Shown here: piece by piece, positions 9,627 to 17,751 of the stretch
Layout: every line of letters starts with the position of its first letter
How positions within the stretch are numbered: position 1 is the stretch's first letter
Position numbers and translations under genes: made by a program
Notes under the pieces: generated by a model
Told to the model about the DNA's origin: nothing
Database searches by the model: none
The model's input: the letters and a program-made list of their open reading frames with translations, nothing else
Assembly: GCA_023418505.1 (NCBI GenBank)
Contig: JAEZZR010000012.1
Location: forward strand, 62,001-126,000
Source: Actinomycetes bacterium
GTDB lineage: Bacteria; Actinomycetota; Actinomycetes; Mycobacteriales; Mycobacteriaceae
Direction: 5' to 3'
DNA: 64,000 nucleotides

Positions 9627-10910
9627 TTAAGCGATGCGGTCGAGAATAATCTTGCGAGCAGGGACAGCGTTTTCACCGATGACGATGCCAGGGCGAATGA
9701 CGTCGAGAGCCCGCTCGAAACGATCCGGGGTTTCAGTGTGCAGGGTGAGCAGCTTCTGCCCCTTCTTCACGGGCTGGCCGATCTCGGCGTGGATCTCGAT
9801 ACCAGCGGTGGCCTGCACCGGATCTTCCTTGCGAGCCCGGCCAGCGCCCAGACGCCACGAACCCACGCCTAAAGCTAGGGCGTCGAGCTCGGTGAGCACA
9901 CCGTCGCGGTCTGCGGTAACAATCTCCTGATGTGGCGCCACCGGCAGAGCCGCATCCGGATCGCCACCCTGAGCGTGGATCATCTTGCGCCACGAATCCA
10001 TGGCGCGGCCATCCTTGAGCGCCTGCTCTACGTCGGGATCGTGCACGCCGGCAAGTTCGAGCATTTCGCGGGCGAGTTCGCAGGTCAGCTCTACTACGTC
10101 TGCGGGGCCACCTCCGGCGAGGACCTCAACGGATTCCTCGACTTCCAGAGCGTTGCCGATCTTGCGGCCCAGTGGCGTGCTCATATCGGTGAGCAAAGCG
10201 CGGGTGGCCACGCCAGCGTCGGTGCCCAGCTCCACCATGGTGCGTGCCAGTTCGCGAGCCTGCTCGATGTCCTTCATGAACGCACCGGAGCCCACCTTCA
10301 CGTCCAGCACCAGCGCGGAGGTGCCTTCGGCGATCTTCTTGCTCATGATGGATGAGGCGATCAACGGAATGCATTCCACCGTTGCGGTGGTATCGCGCAG
10401 GGCGTAGATCTTTTTGTCGGCGGGGGCGAGGCCGGCACCGGCAGCAGCCACAACTGCGCCGGAATCTTCCAAGATGTTGATGATCTGATCGTTGGACACG
10501 TTGGCGTTCCAGCCGGGGATGGATTCCAGCTTGTCCAGGGTGCCGCCAGTGTGGCCGAGGCCGCGGCCGGAAAGCTGTGGCACTGCTACTCCGTAGGAGG
10601 ACACCAATGGTCCCAGTGGCAGGGTGATCTTATCGCCTACGCCACCAGTGGAGTGCTTATCCACGGTGGGCTTGGACAACGCAGAGAAATCCATGGTCTC
10701 GCCGGAGGCAATCATGGCTTGCGTCCAGTCCACGATCTCGCGGCGATTCATATTGCGGAGGAAAATCGCCATGTTCAGTGCGGCCATCTGCTCGTCGCCC
10801 ACCACGCCACGGGTGTAGGCGTCGATCACCCAGTTGATCTGCTCGGTGGAGAGTTCCCCACCGTCGCGCTTGGTGCGGATGATATCTACCACATCGAAGT
10901 TTTCAGCCAT
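9627..10910 (-). CDS. deoA: Thymidine/pyrimidine-nucleoside phosphorylase
   Basis: The enzyme cleaves thymidine or deoxyuridine with phosphate to give the base and deoxyribose-1-phosphate. The family signature SGRGLGHTGGTLDKLESIPG is near residue 115, after the phosphate loop KHSTGGVGDK near residue 85. The 427 residues match the usual length, with the N-terminal helical domain, the phosphate-binding domain and a C-terminal domain. The ATG at 10910 follows a good ribosome site (AGAAAGGG on the minus strand). It is the first gene of the deoA-deoC-pmmB operon and is divergent from cdd-nupC, with shared operator-like sequences between them. Confidence 0.93.
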   Translation of the reverse strand: MAENFDVVDIIRTKRDGGELSTEQINWVIDAYTRGVVGDEQMAALNMAIFLRNMNRREIVDWTQAMIASGETMDFSALSKPTVDKHSTGGVGDKITLPLGPLVSSYGVAVPQLSGRGLGHTGGTLDKLESIPGWNANVSNDQIINILEDSGAVVAAAGAGLAPADKKIYALRDTTATVECIPLIASSIMSKKIAEGTSALVLDVKVGSGAFMKDIEQARELARTMVELGTDAGVATRALLTDMSTPLGRKIGNALEVEESVEVLAGGGPADVVELTCELAREMLELAGVHDPDVEQALKDGRAMDSWRKMIHAQGGDPDAALPVAPHQEIVTADRDGVLTELDALALGVGSWRLGAGRARKEDPVQATAGIEIHAEIGQPVKKGQKLLTLHTETPDRFERALDVIRPGIVIGENAVPARKIILDRIA

Positions 10911-10929
10911 GTCAGCCCTTTCTTCCTGG

Positions 10930-10955
10930 TTGTTCGTGCTTGTTCAAGCGTGTTC
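10930..10955. promoter_or_regulatory. Three TGTTC half-sites spaced exactly 10 bp, upstream of deoA
   Basis: TGTTC occurs at 10931-10935, 10941-10945 and 10951-10955, one helical turn apart, so all lie on the same DNA face. The first two are preceded by T (TTGTTC), the same half-site as in the palindrome at 11091-11124. The row lies 20-45 bp upstream of the deoA start. DeoR-type SorC regulators are known to use a palindrome plus a direct repeat, so this is a plausible second operator. Confidence 0.45.
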
Positions 10956-11090
10956 CTGTGCCGAGACCCCACCATCTTCGTCACGTCACCGCATCAGTGG
11001 CACCCGTTTCGAGGCGCCACTTATCTCGTCTCCCTAAAAGTTAGGTAGGGCCTTGATATTGCTCTTTGAAACCCAGTATCATCCCAGTTA

Positions 11091-11124
11091 GAACAAATGT
11101 CAATACATGGATTAGCAATTGTTC
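11091..11124. promoter_or_regulatory. Operator-like palindrome between deoA and cdd
   Basis: GAACAAATG (11091-11099) and CAATTGTTC (11116-11124) form an inverted repeat with 8 of 9 matching bases and a 16-bp spacer. It lies 88 bp before the cdd ATG, in a region that holds the divergent promoters. The half-site GAACAA/TTGTTC reappears near deoA. The nearest candidate binder is the SorC/DeoR-type regulator at 13986-14948. Confidence 0.5.
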
Positions 11125-11211
11125 GTCGCCTGCTGTGCACTGCAGTACGGGCTTTTAGCTAGGGGTTGGCGACGCTACGCTTGCTTCTCCTCAGCGAAAG
11201 GATCCACCATC

Positions 11212-11631
11212 ATGGTTGATCACGCCAGGCTGCTCTCACACGCACGCAGTGCCGCCGAGCACGCCTACGCACCCTATAGCGAATTCCCCGTCGGAGCTGC
11301 GATTTTAACCGCCGACGGCAACCTCTACACCGGCTGCAATGTCGAAAATGCCTCCTACGGGCTGACCATCTGCGCCGAACGCAATGGAGCTACCACTCTG
11401 GTTGCTAGCACTTCCCCTGACGATAAGGCTGGACGGCGCATCGATACCGTTGCCTTCGTGGGATTGAAGGCCGCACCTTGCTGGCCGTGCGGCGCCTGCC
11501 GGCAGGTGCTGCGCGAGTTCGGCTGCACCACCGTGGTAGTTGAAGACGAAAACGGCGTACCCCTTGCTCTGCCTTTCGACGAACTTCTGCCCTACTCTTT
11601 CGGCCCCGAACACCTCCCTGAAGGGGCATAA
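11212..11631 (+). CDS. cdd: Cytidine deaminase
   Basis: Cdd deaminates cytidine and deoxycytidine to uridine and deoxyuridine. The zinc site is complete: CAERN with the catalytic glutamate near residue 56, and PCWPCGACRQ with the two cysteine ligands near residues 87-92. The start is ATG at 11212, behind a clear GAAAGGA ribosome site; the upstream in-frame extension to 11119 has no family similarity and is left out. The resulting 139 residues are typical of the homotetrameric class. The stop is 3 bp before the nupC ATG, so deaminase and transporter are co-transcribed. The divergent deoA operon consumes the deoxyuridine product. Confidence 0.93.
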   Translation: MVDHARLLSHARSAAEHAYAPYSEFPVGAAILTADGNLYTGCNVENASYGLTICAERNGATTLVASTSPDDKAGRRIDTVAFVGLKAAPCWPCGACRQVLREFGCTTVVVEDENGVPLALPFDELLPYSFGPEHLPEGA

Positions 11632-11634
11632 GCC

Positions 11635-12849
11635 ATGGATCGCTTTCAAGGCCTTGTAGGCATTCTGGTCATTTTTGCGGTGCTGATCGCGCTGTCGTCG
11701 AATCGTCGCAAGATCAATTGGCGCACTCTTGGGGTGGGGCTGTTACTGCAGGTCTCCTTTGCCCTGCTGGTGTTGAAGTGGGCTCCGGGGTTCCATGCGC
11801 TGGAATCTGTGGCTGGCGCTATTGAGAAACTCATCGACTTCACTAACGAAGGCACCTCTTTCGTCTTCGGCCCGCTGTTTGGGGAAGACAGTGGCTTTAT
11901 TTTCGCACTCAATGTGCTGCCCGTGATTATCTTCCTGGGCGCGATCATCGGGGCGCTCTACTACCTGCGCATCCTGCAGTGGTTCGTAGAGATCGTCGGT
12001 ACCGCGTTGCGCAAGGTTCTTGGAGTGTCGAAGGTAGAAGGCGTTTGGGCTTCTACGGTGATCTTCCTTGGCCAGTCTGAAGCACCCTTGGTGATCAAGC
12101 CGTGGCTGCCGAAACTGACGCGCTCTGAGCTATTTACCTGTATGTCTGGTGGTTTCGCCGCGGTGGCGGGATCGACGTTGGTGGGATACTCGCTGCTTGG
12201 TGCACCACTGCCGTATTTGTTGGCAGCTTCGGTGATGAATGCACCGGGTTCGCTAATGGTGGCTAAGGCATTAATGCCAGAGACGGAAGAATCCCAAGTC
12301 AACGCCAATGTGCGTGAAGTTCGCGACGAAGAATCCCGCAATATCATCGATGCTATCGGCGCTGGTGCAATGTCCGGTGGCCGGATCGCTGTTGCTGTGG
12401 CGTGCTTGCTGATTGCCTTTATCGCGACGATCGCCCTGATTAACGCTGGTATTGGCGGTATCGGCAACCTATTCGGCCAGGACAATTGGTCTCTGGAAGG
12501 TTTGTTCGGTGCCCTGCTTTCGCCACTAGCCTGGGCTATCGGTGTGCCGTGGGACGAAGCCAGCCTGGTAGGTAACTTCATCGGCCAAAAGACAGTGCTA
12601 AATGAGTTTGTTGGCTACACCGCATTCTCCGAGCATGTCGATGAACTCTCGGCGAAGTCTGTGATGCTTACGTCGTTTGCGCTCGCTGGTTTCGCGAACT
12701 TCTCCTCCATCGCAATTCAGATTGGCGCCTTCGGCGCACTGGTACCGGAGCGTCGCTCTGAGGTAGCTGAGCTAGGCATGAAGGCTCTGTTCGCTGGCTT
12801 CTGCACCAATATGCTGAACGCTGCGATCGTGGGGATTATCGCGCTGTAA
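11635..12849 (+). CDS. nupC: Concentrative nucleoside transporter (CNT family)
   Basis: NupC imports nucleosides with H+ or Na+. The 404-residue protein has an N-terminal pair of membrane segments, the Nucleos_tra2 core and a gate region, and the characteristic C-terminal block with EFVGYTAF, VMLTSFALAGFANFSSI and GFCTNMLNAAIVG. The motif GQSEAPLVIKPWLP in the core, which carries the glutamate used for nucleoside binding in this family, is present. The ATG at 11635 follows the cdd stop by 3 bp. With cdd and the divergent deo genes it makes a complete import and breakdown route. No obvious terminator with a T-run follows; the gap to 12976 holds only a weak hairpin near 12926-12963. Confidence 0.92.
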   Translation: MDRFQGLVGILVIFAVLIALSSNRRKINWRTLGVGLLLQVSFALLVLKWAPGFHALESVAGAIEKLIDFTNEGTSFVFGPLFGEDSGFIFALNVLPVIIFLGAIIGALYYLRILQWFVEIVGTALRKVLGVSKVEGVWASTVIFLGQSEAPLVIKPWLPKLTRSELFTCMSGGFAAVAGSTLVGYSLLGAPLPYLLAASVMNAPGSLMVAKALMPETEESQVNANVREVRDEESRNIIDAIGAGAMSGGRIAVAVACLLIAFIATIALINAGIGGIGNLFGQDNWSLEGLFGALLSPLAWAIGVPWDEASLVGNFIGQKTVLNEFVGYTAFSEHVDELSAKSVMLTSFALAGFANFSSIAIQIGAFGALVPERRSEVAELGMKALFAGFCTNMLNAAIVGIIAL

Positions 12850-12975
12850 GTAGGGTGCTCCTGTTGAAGAAGGGGGTACCCCGACAGCTAAACGCCGAGC
12901 AGCGTAGATCCCGTTATTTTCGCATTAGGCCTGGGTTAAAAAACGAGGTTCCTCAGCAGGCTTAAACATGGTGTC

Positions 12976-13641
12976 TTACAAGTCAACATAGCCATCGGTT
13001 ATTGCATCGTTGTAGCCGTCAATAGCAGACCGCAAGCCGGGAAACCATTGTCGCGTTAAACCCGGTAGATCCTCGTGGATTGCCCCGAGCACTAGTTCCA
13101 ATCTTCGCAGATTTAGTTTATGATCATCCCTGAAGATTGGTTCATGGTGCGCTATTCGATTACGTAAATTTTTTAGCTTAATCGCATTGTCGAAAAGCAC
13201 GCCACGGCGGACTTGATTAAACTCTTGACTCAGGTGGTTACGCCAGAGATTCTGCGCATTATCCCTATGGAGCACGCTGGTCCAAAGTCCGAATGTTGAC
13301 GCTGCCACTACGTCGTCTACAGTTGGTGATTGATTCTTACTTTGTCTGCATGCGTAGCGCTCCGCATCACGAATTTTCTGCTCTAGAGGTCTGGATAAGT
13401 TAAGGCTGTTATCTTCCCACCATTTAGGTTGCCCCACAGAGTATTGAAGTGCATCGTGCAACGCATTTCGCAGTGCTACTTCCAAGTAGGACAATGGCCC
13501 CCACCATCAAGCTGACAAGCTGAGGTTCCACATATAAAGTCGGGATGCTTCTAATCTGCTCTCGGTACAGCGCTCATAAGTTGAAAACCTTGCAGGCCCA
13601 ACTTCATAAGAAACATCCAAATCCAAGGGCAACTGAATCAT
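12976..13641 (-). pseudogene. Abi-family protein interrupted by an in-frame TGA
   Basis: The intact downstream frame (12976-13494, TTG start) begins in the middle of the conserved Abi core, SYLEVALRNALHDAL, and later contains LRNRIAHHEPIF, the hallmark of Abi_2-like proteins with the RNxxAH-type signature. Reading on upstream in the same frame gives WWGPL, a TGA at 13507-13509, and then SRLYMWNLSLSA and YERCTESRLE, which is exactly the missing N-terminus, back to an ATG at 13639-13641. The original protein therefore had about 221 residues, and codon 45 is now TGA. Abi proteins act in abortive infection or related RNA-targeting responses. The current gene is probably inactive unless the TGA is read through. 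Confidence 0.8.
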
Positions 13642-13985
13642 CAGCTAAATATAGCAAACGCCCCACAGGCAGATGCCTATGTGGCACGTCCCTGGGGGCT
13701 GACATAACTCATAGTACTCAGCTGCGCGTGAATGTCAATATCTTAACCTGAGACGCTGGTTGTAGAGGTTCTCGATCTAGACACGGCCACCTTGGAGCCT
13801 CTTGTCCTAAACTTCCCAACGCCGTCATTCTTCACTTTGGTAGCTCACCCGAGGGAATTTGCGGCTGCTACTACCGGGTAAATACACATTCTCCAAAAGG
13901 GTTGGATCCCAAAAAGGGAACCCCAATTAATTTTCTCACCTTCAGCTCTGCCCTTCACTCGCCCACCCGCGGACGATCGCATGTT
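13642..13985. other. Intergenic region between the Abi remnant and the SorC-type regulator
   Basis: I see no gene in this 344-bp gap. A weak bulged hairpin lies near 13660-13685 (CCACAGGCA against TGCCTATGTGG) with no T-run. The rest is unremarkable. Confidence 0.4.
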
Positions 13986-14948
13986 CTATTCTGCTTCGCC
14001 TTCGAGGCGCTCGAGAATCGCACACGCGGTTTGATGGTCGATGACCAAGTGGGTGGCCAATCCCATTCGCAACCCGGCGAGGATCGCATCAGCTTTAGCC
14101 ATGCCTCCGGCTACCAGGATTCGAACTGGACGGGAGGCAAGATCAGTAAGACTAATAGCCACAGTGCGCTCGTCTACGGACGGTACGGCAATGGTGCCGT
14201 CGTTAGTGAAAAATCGCGAACAGGCATCGCCTACCGCGTTGTGCTCAAGTTGTTGGATCTCCTCCTCGCTGAGGTAGCCCATAGACAGTGGCAGGGAATC
14301 GCGCTGCACGGCGCCGACGGTGAAGATCACCACATCCGTATGCGCACCTAGCTCGAGGGTGTGGTTGATCAGACGATCCTGCTCCACCACATTCTTGGTT
14401 TCGGCGTTATCGAAAATCACCGGCAGGGGCAGGGTGCGGGCGTAGGCGCCGAAGGCTCGACAGAAGAGATTGATGGTCTCGATATCGTTGCTGGAGCGCT
14501 CGGTGTAGCTCAGACCACCTTTGAGCTGGACGATCTCTACGCCGTGACGCGGGATATCGCTGAGCGCACGAGCCACCGCGTACATGGTGTTGCCCCAACT
14601 GACGCCGACCATATGCCCGTCTTCGACGTGCTCCTGCAGCACCAATGCGCCGACGCGACCAAGTTCTTTGAGGATTTCGCCGGAGGAATCGCGAGCAGGC
14701 TGGGCTACCCGCACTTCTCGCAGTCCGTACTGGCCGAAGTGTTCCACGAGCGATTCTGCTACGTGACCACGTTGTTCGCGTGGATCGAGGATCTGGATGA
14801 CTACGTAACCACGATCCCGCGCGTGCTGGAGCAGCTTCGCCACGGTGGGGCGAGACATTCCCATCTCGTTGGCGATCTCGACCTGGCTCATACCGGACTC
14901 GTAATACAGCTTCGCTGCGCGTAGAGACTGTTCATCGCGAGCATCCAT
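13986..14948 (-). CDS. SorC/DeoR-type sugar-binding transcriptional regulator
   Basis: The 320-residue protein has an N-terminal helix-turn-helix (residues about 15-45, SQVEIANEMGMSRPTVAKLL) and the C-terminal SorC sugar-phosphate-binding domain, with VGVSWGNTMYAVA near residue 115, FTVGAVQ near 213 and a final ILVAGGMAKADAI block. Bacillus subtilis DeoR belongs to this family and senses deoxyribose-5-phosphate. Because it stands beside the deoA-deoC-pmmB and cdd-nupC operons, the same task is likely here, with binding to the TTGTTC/GAACAA sites between deoA and cdd. That link is inferred; no experiment or alignment supports it. The ATG at 14948 has KLYYESGMSQ shortly after, as usual for the family. 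Confidence 0.85.
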   Translation of the reverse strand: MDARDEQSLRAAKLYYESGMSQVEIANEMGMSRPTVAKLLQHARDRGYVVIQILDPREQRGHVAESLVEHFGQYGLREVRVAQPARDSSGEILKELGRVGALVLQEHVEDGHMVGVSWGNTMYAVARALSDIPRHGVEIVQLKGGLSYTERSSNDIETINLFCRAFGAYARTLPLPVIFDNAETKNVVEQDRLINHTLELGAHTDVVIFTVGAVQRDSLPLSMGYLSEEEIQQLEHNAVGDACSRFFTNDGTIAVPSVDERTVAISLTDLASRPVRILVAGGMAKADAILAGLRMGLATHLVIDHQTACAILERLEGEAE

Positions 14949-15174
14949 ACCGGTACGGTCTTTCCTTGTTTCCTTGGGTTAGGCCTGTTTGGCGGGCGGG
15001 TAGTTCTGGTTAGCGGGTGGGGACTTCGTGCGGCGCGGGGTTCCTCGGAAGTATGCAAGTGAAGCCGTGTGGCGGTGCATTTGGAATCTCAGTGACCGCA
15101 CATCTGAGAATATCAACCGGCAAACCTCTACTGACCGGCACCCCGCCGGTGCTGAGAGTGACTTTAACTGACAT

Positions 15175-15250
15175 TCTTTTGTAAGTTTCACTGGGTTTCA
15201 CAGTTTGTTTGTCACTTTGAGTGTCAGTTTCACTGTAAGTTTCAATACGC
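15175..15250. repeat. 12-bp repeat cluster 1 (GTNAGTTTCACT-like units)
   Basis: Units such as GTAAGTTTCACT (from 15181), TCACAGTTTG, GTCACTTTGAGT, GTCAGTTTCACT and GTAAGTTTCAAT follow each other, mostly at 12-bp steps. The shared core is GT(A/C)AGTTT. The reading frames through it contain stops, so the period is unlikely to reflect coding. The same unit reappears in three further clusters on both sides of the XRE gene. Confidence 0.75.
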
Positions 15251-15287
15251 AGCTCAACAGGGCAAATCGGCTACAAAATCAGGATCC

Positions 15288-15370
15288 AAACTTACACTTT
15301 TTGTAAGTTAGACCAGAAAGTGACAGTTTAATTGTCAGTTTCGTTGTCGGTTTCACTGTAAGTCTGCATG
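15288..15370. repeat. 12-bp repeat cluster 2, with a perfect inverted pair
   Basis: It opens with a perfect inverted repeat, AACTTACA (15289-15296) and TGTAAGTT (15302-15309), spaced by 5 bases. Then come GTGACAGTTTAATT, GTCAGTTTCGTT, GTCGGTTTCACT and GTAAGTCTGCAT, the last three in direct 12-bp steps. It is the same unit as in cluster 1. Confidence 0.75.
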
Positions 15371-15517
15371 GCACCTGGTCGGATATTCAAAGCCTTACCG
15401 CGTACGGATCCATGATTCCTTCCTCGCACCACTAAAGCGCGGGACTATCCATCATCGACAGCTTCCCGTAAGCGCTTAACATTCTGTCGCAACTCAGACT
15501 GCAGACTCTCATAGTCT

Positions 15518-15790
15518 TCACCCCTTAGCTACCATCGGTGCGACATATGCATTTACTGCAACCGCATAACGTCGGATTGTGGTCATATTGGGGCGCTTAT
15601 CTCCCCTGGTCACGCCCTCGAACCGATTTACCACCGAACGGTCTACTCCCATAGCCTTGGCGACATCCGATTGCGAAAGACCTCGCTGTTTACGAACTGC
15701 GATCAGCTGTTCGATCAGATCGACCTCGGCATCAGCTAGGTCGATACCCAACCGATCATCGTGATCAACCCCTCGCCCGTACAGCACCAT
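15518..15790 (-). CDS. XRE-family helix-turn-helix regulator
   Basis: This is a 90-residue DNA-binding protein with one Cro/C1-type HTH at residues about 30-65 (GLSQSDVAKAMGVDRSVVNR). Its ATG at 15790 follows a very strong GGAAAGGGGAG ribosome site. It stands alone: no toxin-like gene lies directly up- or downstream, so an antitoxin role has no partner here. Clusters of GT(A/C)AGTTT repeats lie on both sides of the gene, and the next gene to the right is the AlbA_2 protein. A role as the regulator that binds these repeats is a reasonable inference but is not shown by any motif. Confidence 0.8.
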   Translation of the reverse strand: MVLYGRGVDHDDRLGIDLADAEVDLIEQLIAVRKQRGLSQSDVAKAMGVDRSVVNRFEGVTRGDKRPNMTTIRRYAVAVNAYVAPMVAKG

Positions 15791-15905
15791 ACTCCCCTTT
15801 CCAATATTGTGTATTTTAATTCAACATCTAGCCTGGATCAACAATCATGAACACCACTTACGAACCGATGGCTTTCCTACCCCTTGACACCCGCCCGTCA
15901 TAGAT

Positions 15906-15992
15906 GAAACTTCTTGCAAGTTTCCCGTCGATTCACAGTTACATTGTCAGTTTCAGTGCAAGTTTTGATGTAAGTTTCAGTGTCACTTTAGA
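15906..15992. repeat. 12-bp repeat cluster 3, with a perfect inverted pair
   Basis: The cluster starts with GAACTT-like arms: GAAACTT (15906-15912) and AAGTTTC (15918-15924), a perfect inverted repeat with a 5-base spacer. It continues with CACAGTTACATT, GTCAGTTTCAGT, GCAAGTTTTGAT, GTAAGTTTCAGT and GTCACTTTAGAT at 12-bp steps. It is the longest regular run of the unit in the window. Confidence 0.75.
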
Positions 15993-16143
15993 TAAGCCTG
16001 CCAACCAGCTTCTGGCCTAAAAGCCAATACAACGGTAAAGGGAACTAAAACACGCTTCACCACCGCATAGATAAAATCCGTCTCCTTCTGCAAGCCAGCG
16101 GGACGGCCAGAGCAGACTTAGAACCTTCCCATAGCATCACTGC

Positions 16144-16187
16144 CGTAAGTGACAGTTTGATTCACAGTTTATTGTAAGTTTGAAAGT
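16144..16187. repeat. 12-bp repeat cluster 4, running into the AlbA_2 gene start
   Basis: GTAAGTGACAGTTTGA, TTCACAGTTTATT and GTAAGTTTGAAAGTG follow each other and end directly at the GTG start codon at 16188. The ribosome-binding region of the AlbA_2 gene is therefore part of the repeat cluster. A protein bound here would block transcription or translation start. Confidence 0.7.
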
Positions 16188-17723
16188 GTGAACTGGACGT
16201 CTGAAACTTTGGATCGTACTTTGGCCGCATTACGTAGGCGCCGCGGTGATACGACGAACGTCGAAGTTAAGCAGGCTGCAGGCGGAGTGCCGAACCTCAA
16301 AGAGACTGTATGCGCATTTGCCAACATGCCCGGCGGAGGAACCATCATCCTGGGCATCGACGAGGCGAATGGTTTGTTCAACGTCACTGGCATCACTGAC
16401 ATCGCCGCTATGGATGCAGGAATTACCTCTCAGGTGAGAAATTCAGTGACGCCGTGCCCCAACCTAGTCTCCCAAGAATTCTTGGTGGATGATCGTCCAA
16501 TCCTAGTTATTCATGTTTCACCACTGAGCTCGGTCGATAAGCCTGCAAAGGTTAACGGGATCGCATATCTAAGGCAATCTGATGGCGACTGCCCAATGAA
16601 CGACCATGAATTGCGGATGCTGGAAGTCGATAAGTTACACAGCCAAGAGCGTGTCGACTACGACATTAAAGTGGCGTCGGGGCTGAACGAGAACGACCTC
16701 GTATCTGAATTAGTCGAAAGCTATATCGCAGAAGTTCGAAAACGAAACAGCCGCCTAAGAAACCGAAGCCGAGAAGAAATCCTGCGCGCAACAAGCGTAA
16801 TTACCGCAAATGGCGAACCAACCCTAGCTGGCCTTTATGCACTTGGAGATTATCCCCAAGGGCGGTTCCCATCCCTCAAAATCACTGCAGCCGTTAAGCT
16901 CAACGAAGGCTCCGCCGGAAGGCGCAACAAAAACCTAAAAGATTTCGAAGGCCCCGTCCCGGTACTCCTACAAGAACTAATGGAATGGGTGAGTGACAAC
17001 CTTGGAACAGAGCAGAGGTACCGCGAAGATGGGAATATGGTTCGTCGTCCGGAATTACCACTCCGGGCAATTCGCGAACTGATCGCAAATGCTCTGATCC
17101 ACCGTGACCTTGGTCCCAACACATTAGGCGTCGGCAAGTCCATTCAAGTGCGTCTCACCGAGCGAGCACTGATCATTCAAAGCCCCGGTGGATTGCAAGG
17201 ATTATCAATCGCACAACTGGAAAGCGAAGAACATGCACAAGCTGCAGTCAATCAACGCTTATATGATATTGCGAAAAAACTAACAACCGAAGACGGAGCC
17301 TCTGTCATCGAGGGTGAAGGTGGCGGTGTACAAGAGGTGTTTCGTGCGGCGGCCGAATATGGCCTAGAGCGACCAAAATTAGTGGATACGGGAGTCCAAT
17401 TCACTGCCCAGCTTTGGCGACCTACGGGGTTGACCAACAGTGCCCAAAATCACCCAGGAGAAATACCCGAGGTAAACGAACCTTCGATCGAACCGGTCAC
17501 AAACGAGCGTCGGGTACCTCATAGCTCCTCACCAACCAGACATGAAGAGACGATTGTGTCGCATCTTTACAAAAACTCTGAAATGACCATGACCGATCTT
17601 ATTTCGGCAACTGGCTTAAAGAGCAACCAAATACGCTACGCCCTGCGCCCACTTATCGCGGAAAATCTTGTAGTGATGATTGGCGGACAGGGTAAAAAAG
17701 ATACAAAATATCACCTTAATTAG
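16188..17723 (+). CDS. Schlafen/AlbA_2-domain ATP-binding protein with C-terminal winged helix
   Basis: The 511-residue protein has three parts. Residues about 20-125 are an AlbA_2 (Schlafen-like) domain, seen in NVEVKQAAGG and CAFANMPGGGTIILGIDE. The middle, about 245-405, resembles the HATPase_c_4 ATP-binding module typical of this family, with LPLRAIRELIANALIHRDLG near residue 290 and GGGVQEVFRAAAEYGLERP near 380. The last 65 residues, after a Pro/Ser/Glu-rich linker, form a winged helix ending in GQGKKDTKYHLN. Such proteins are often called ATP-dependent DNA-binding regulators and are frequent in defence islands. The GTG start at 16188 overlaps repeat cluster 4. The next gene begins 28 bp downstream, so the two form an operon. 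The catalytic role of the AlbA_2 domain here is unknown. Confidence 0.82.
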   Translation: MNWTSETLDRTLAALRRRRGDTTNVEVKQAAGGVPNLKETVCAFANMPGGGTIILGIDEANGLFNVTGITDIAAMDAGITSQVRNSVTPCPNLVSQEFLVDDRPILVIHVSPLSSVDKPAKVNGIAYLRQSDGDCPMNDHELRMLEVDKLHSQERVDYDIKVASGLNENDLVSELVESYIAEVRKRNSRLRNRSREEILRATSVITANGEPTLAGLYALGDYPQGRFPSLKITAAVKLNEGSAGRRNKNLKDFEGPVPVLLQELMEWVSDNLGTEQRYREDGNMVRRPELPLRAIRELIANALIHRDLGPNTLGVGKSIQVRLTERALIIQSPGGLQGLSIAQLESEEHAQAAVNQRLYDIAKKLTTEDGASVIEGEGGGVQEVFRAAAEYGLERPKLVDTGVQFTAQLWRPTGLTNSAQNHPGEIPEVNEPSIEPVTNERRVPHSSSPTRHEETIVSHLYKNSEMTMTDLISATGLKSNQIRYALRPLIAENLVVMIGGQGKKDTKYHLN

Positions 17724-17751
17724 AGAACTAAACCAAAACAGGAAATAATGT

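Larger units (their letters stand above)
14949..15517. other. Intergenic region with the first two 12-bp repeat clusters
   Basis: No gene is seen here. It holds the regulator's promoter at its left end and then two clusters of short repeats at 15175-15250 and 15288-15370 that are described separately. The XRE gene ends at its right edge. Confidence 0.5.
15791..16187. other. Intergenic region between XRE gene and AlbA_2 gene, with repeat clusters 3 and 4
   Basis: These 397 bp separate divergent genes and so should hold both promoters. The only structure I see is the two repeat clusters at 15906-15992 and 16144-16187, described separately. No ORF in it is convincing. Confidence 0.5.

Noticed and set aside
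13660..13690. Hairpin as terminator near the Abi remnant
   Set aside because: The stem has a bulge and no T-run, and no gene ends next to it in a suitable direction.
15175..16187. CRISPR array
   Set aside because: The units are about 12 bp, without unique spacers of constant length, and no cas gene is in the window.
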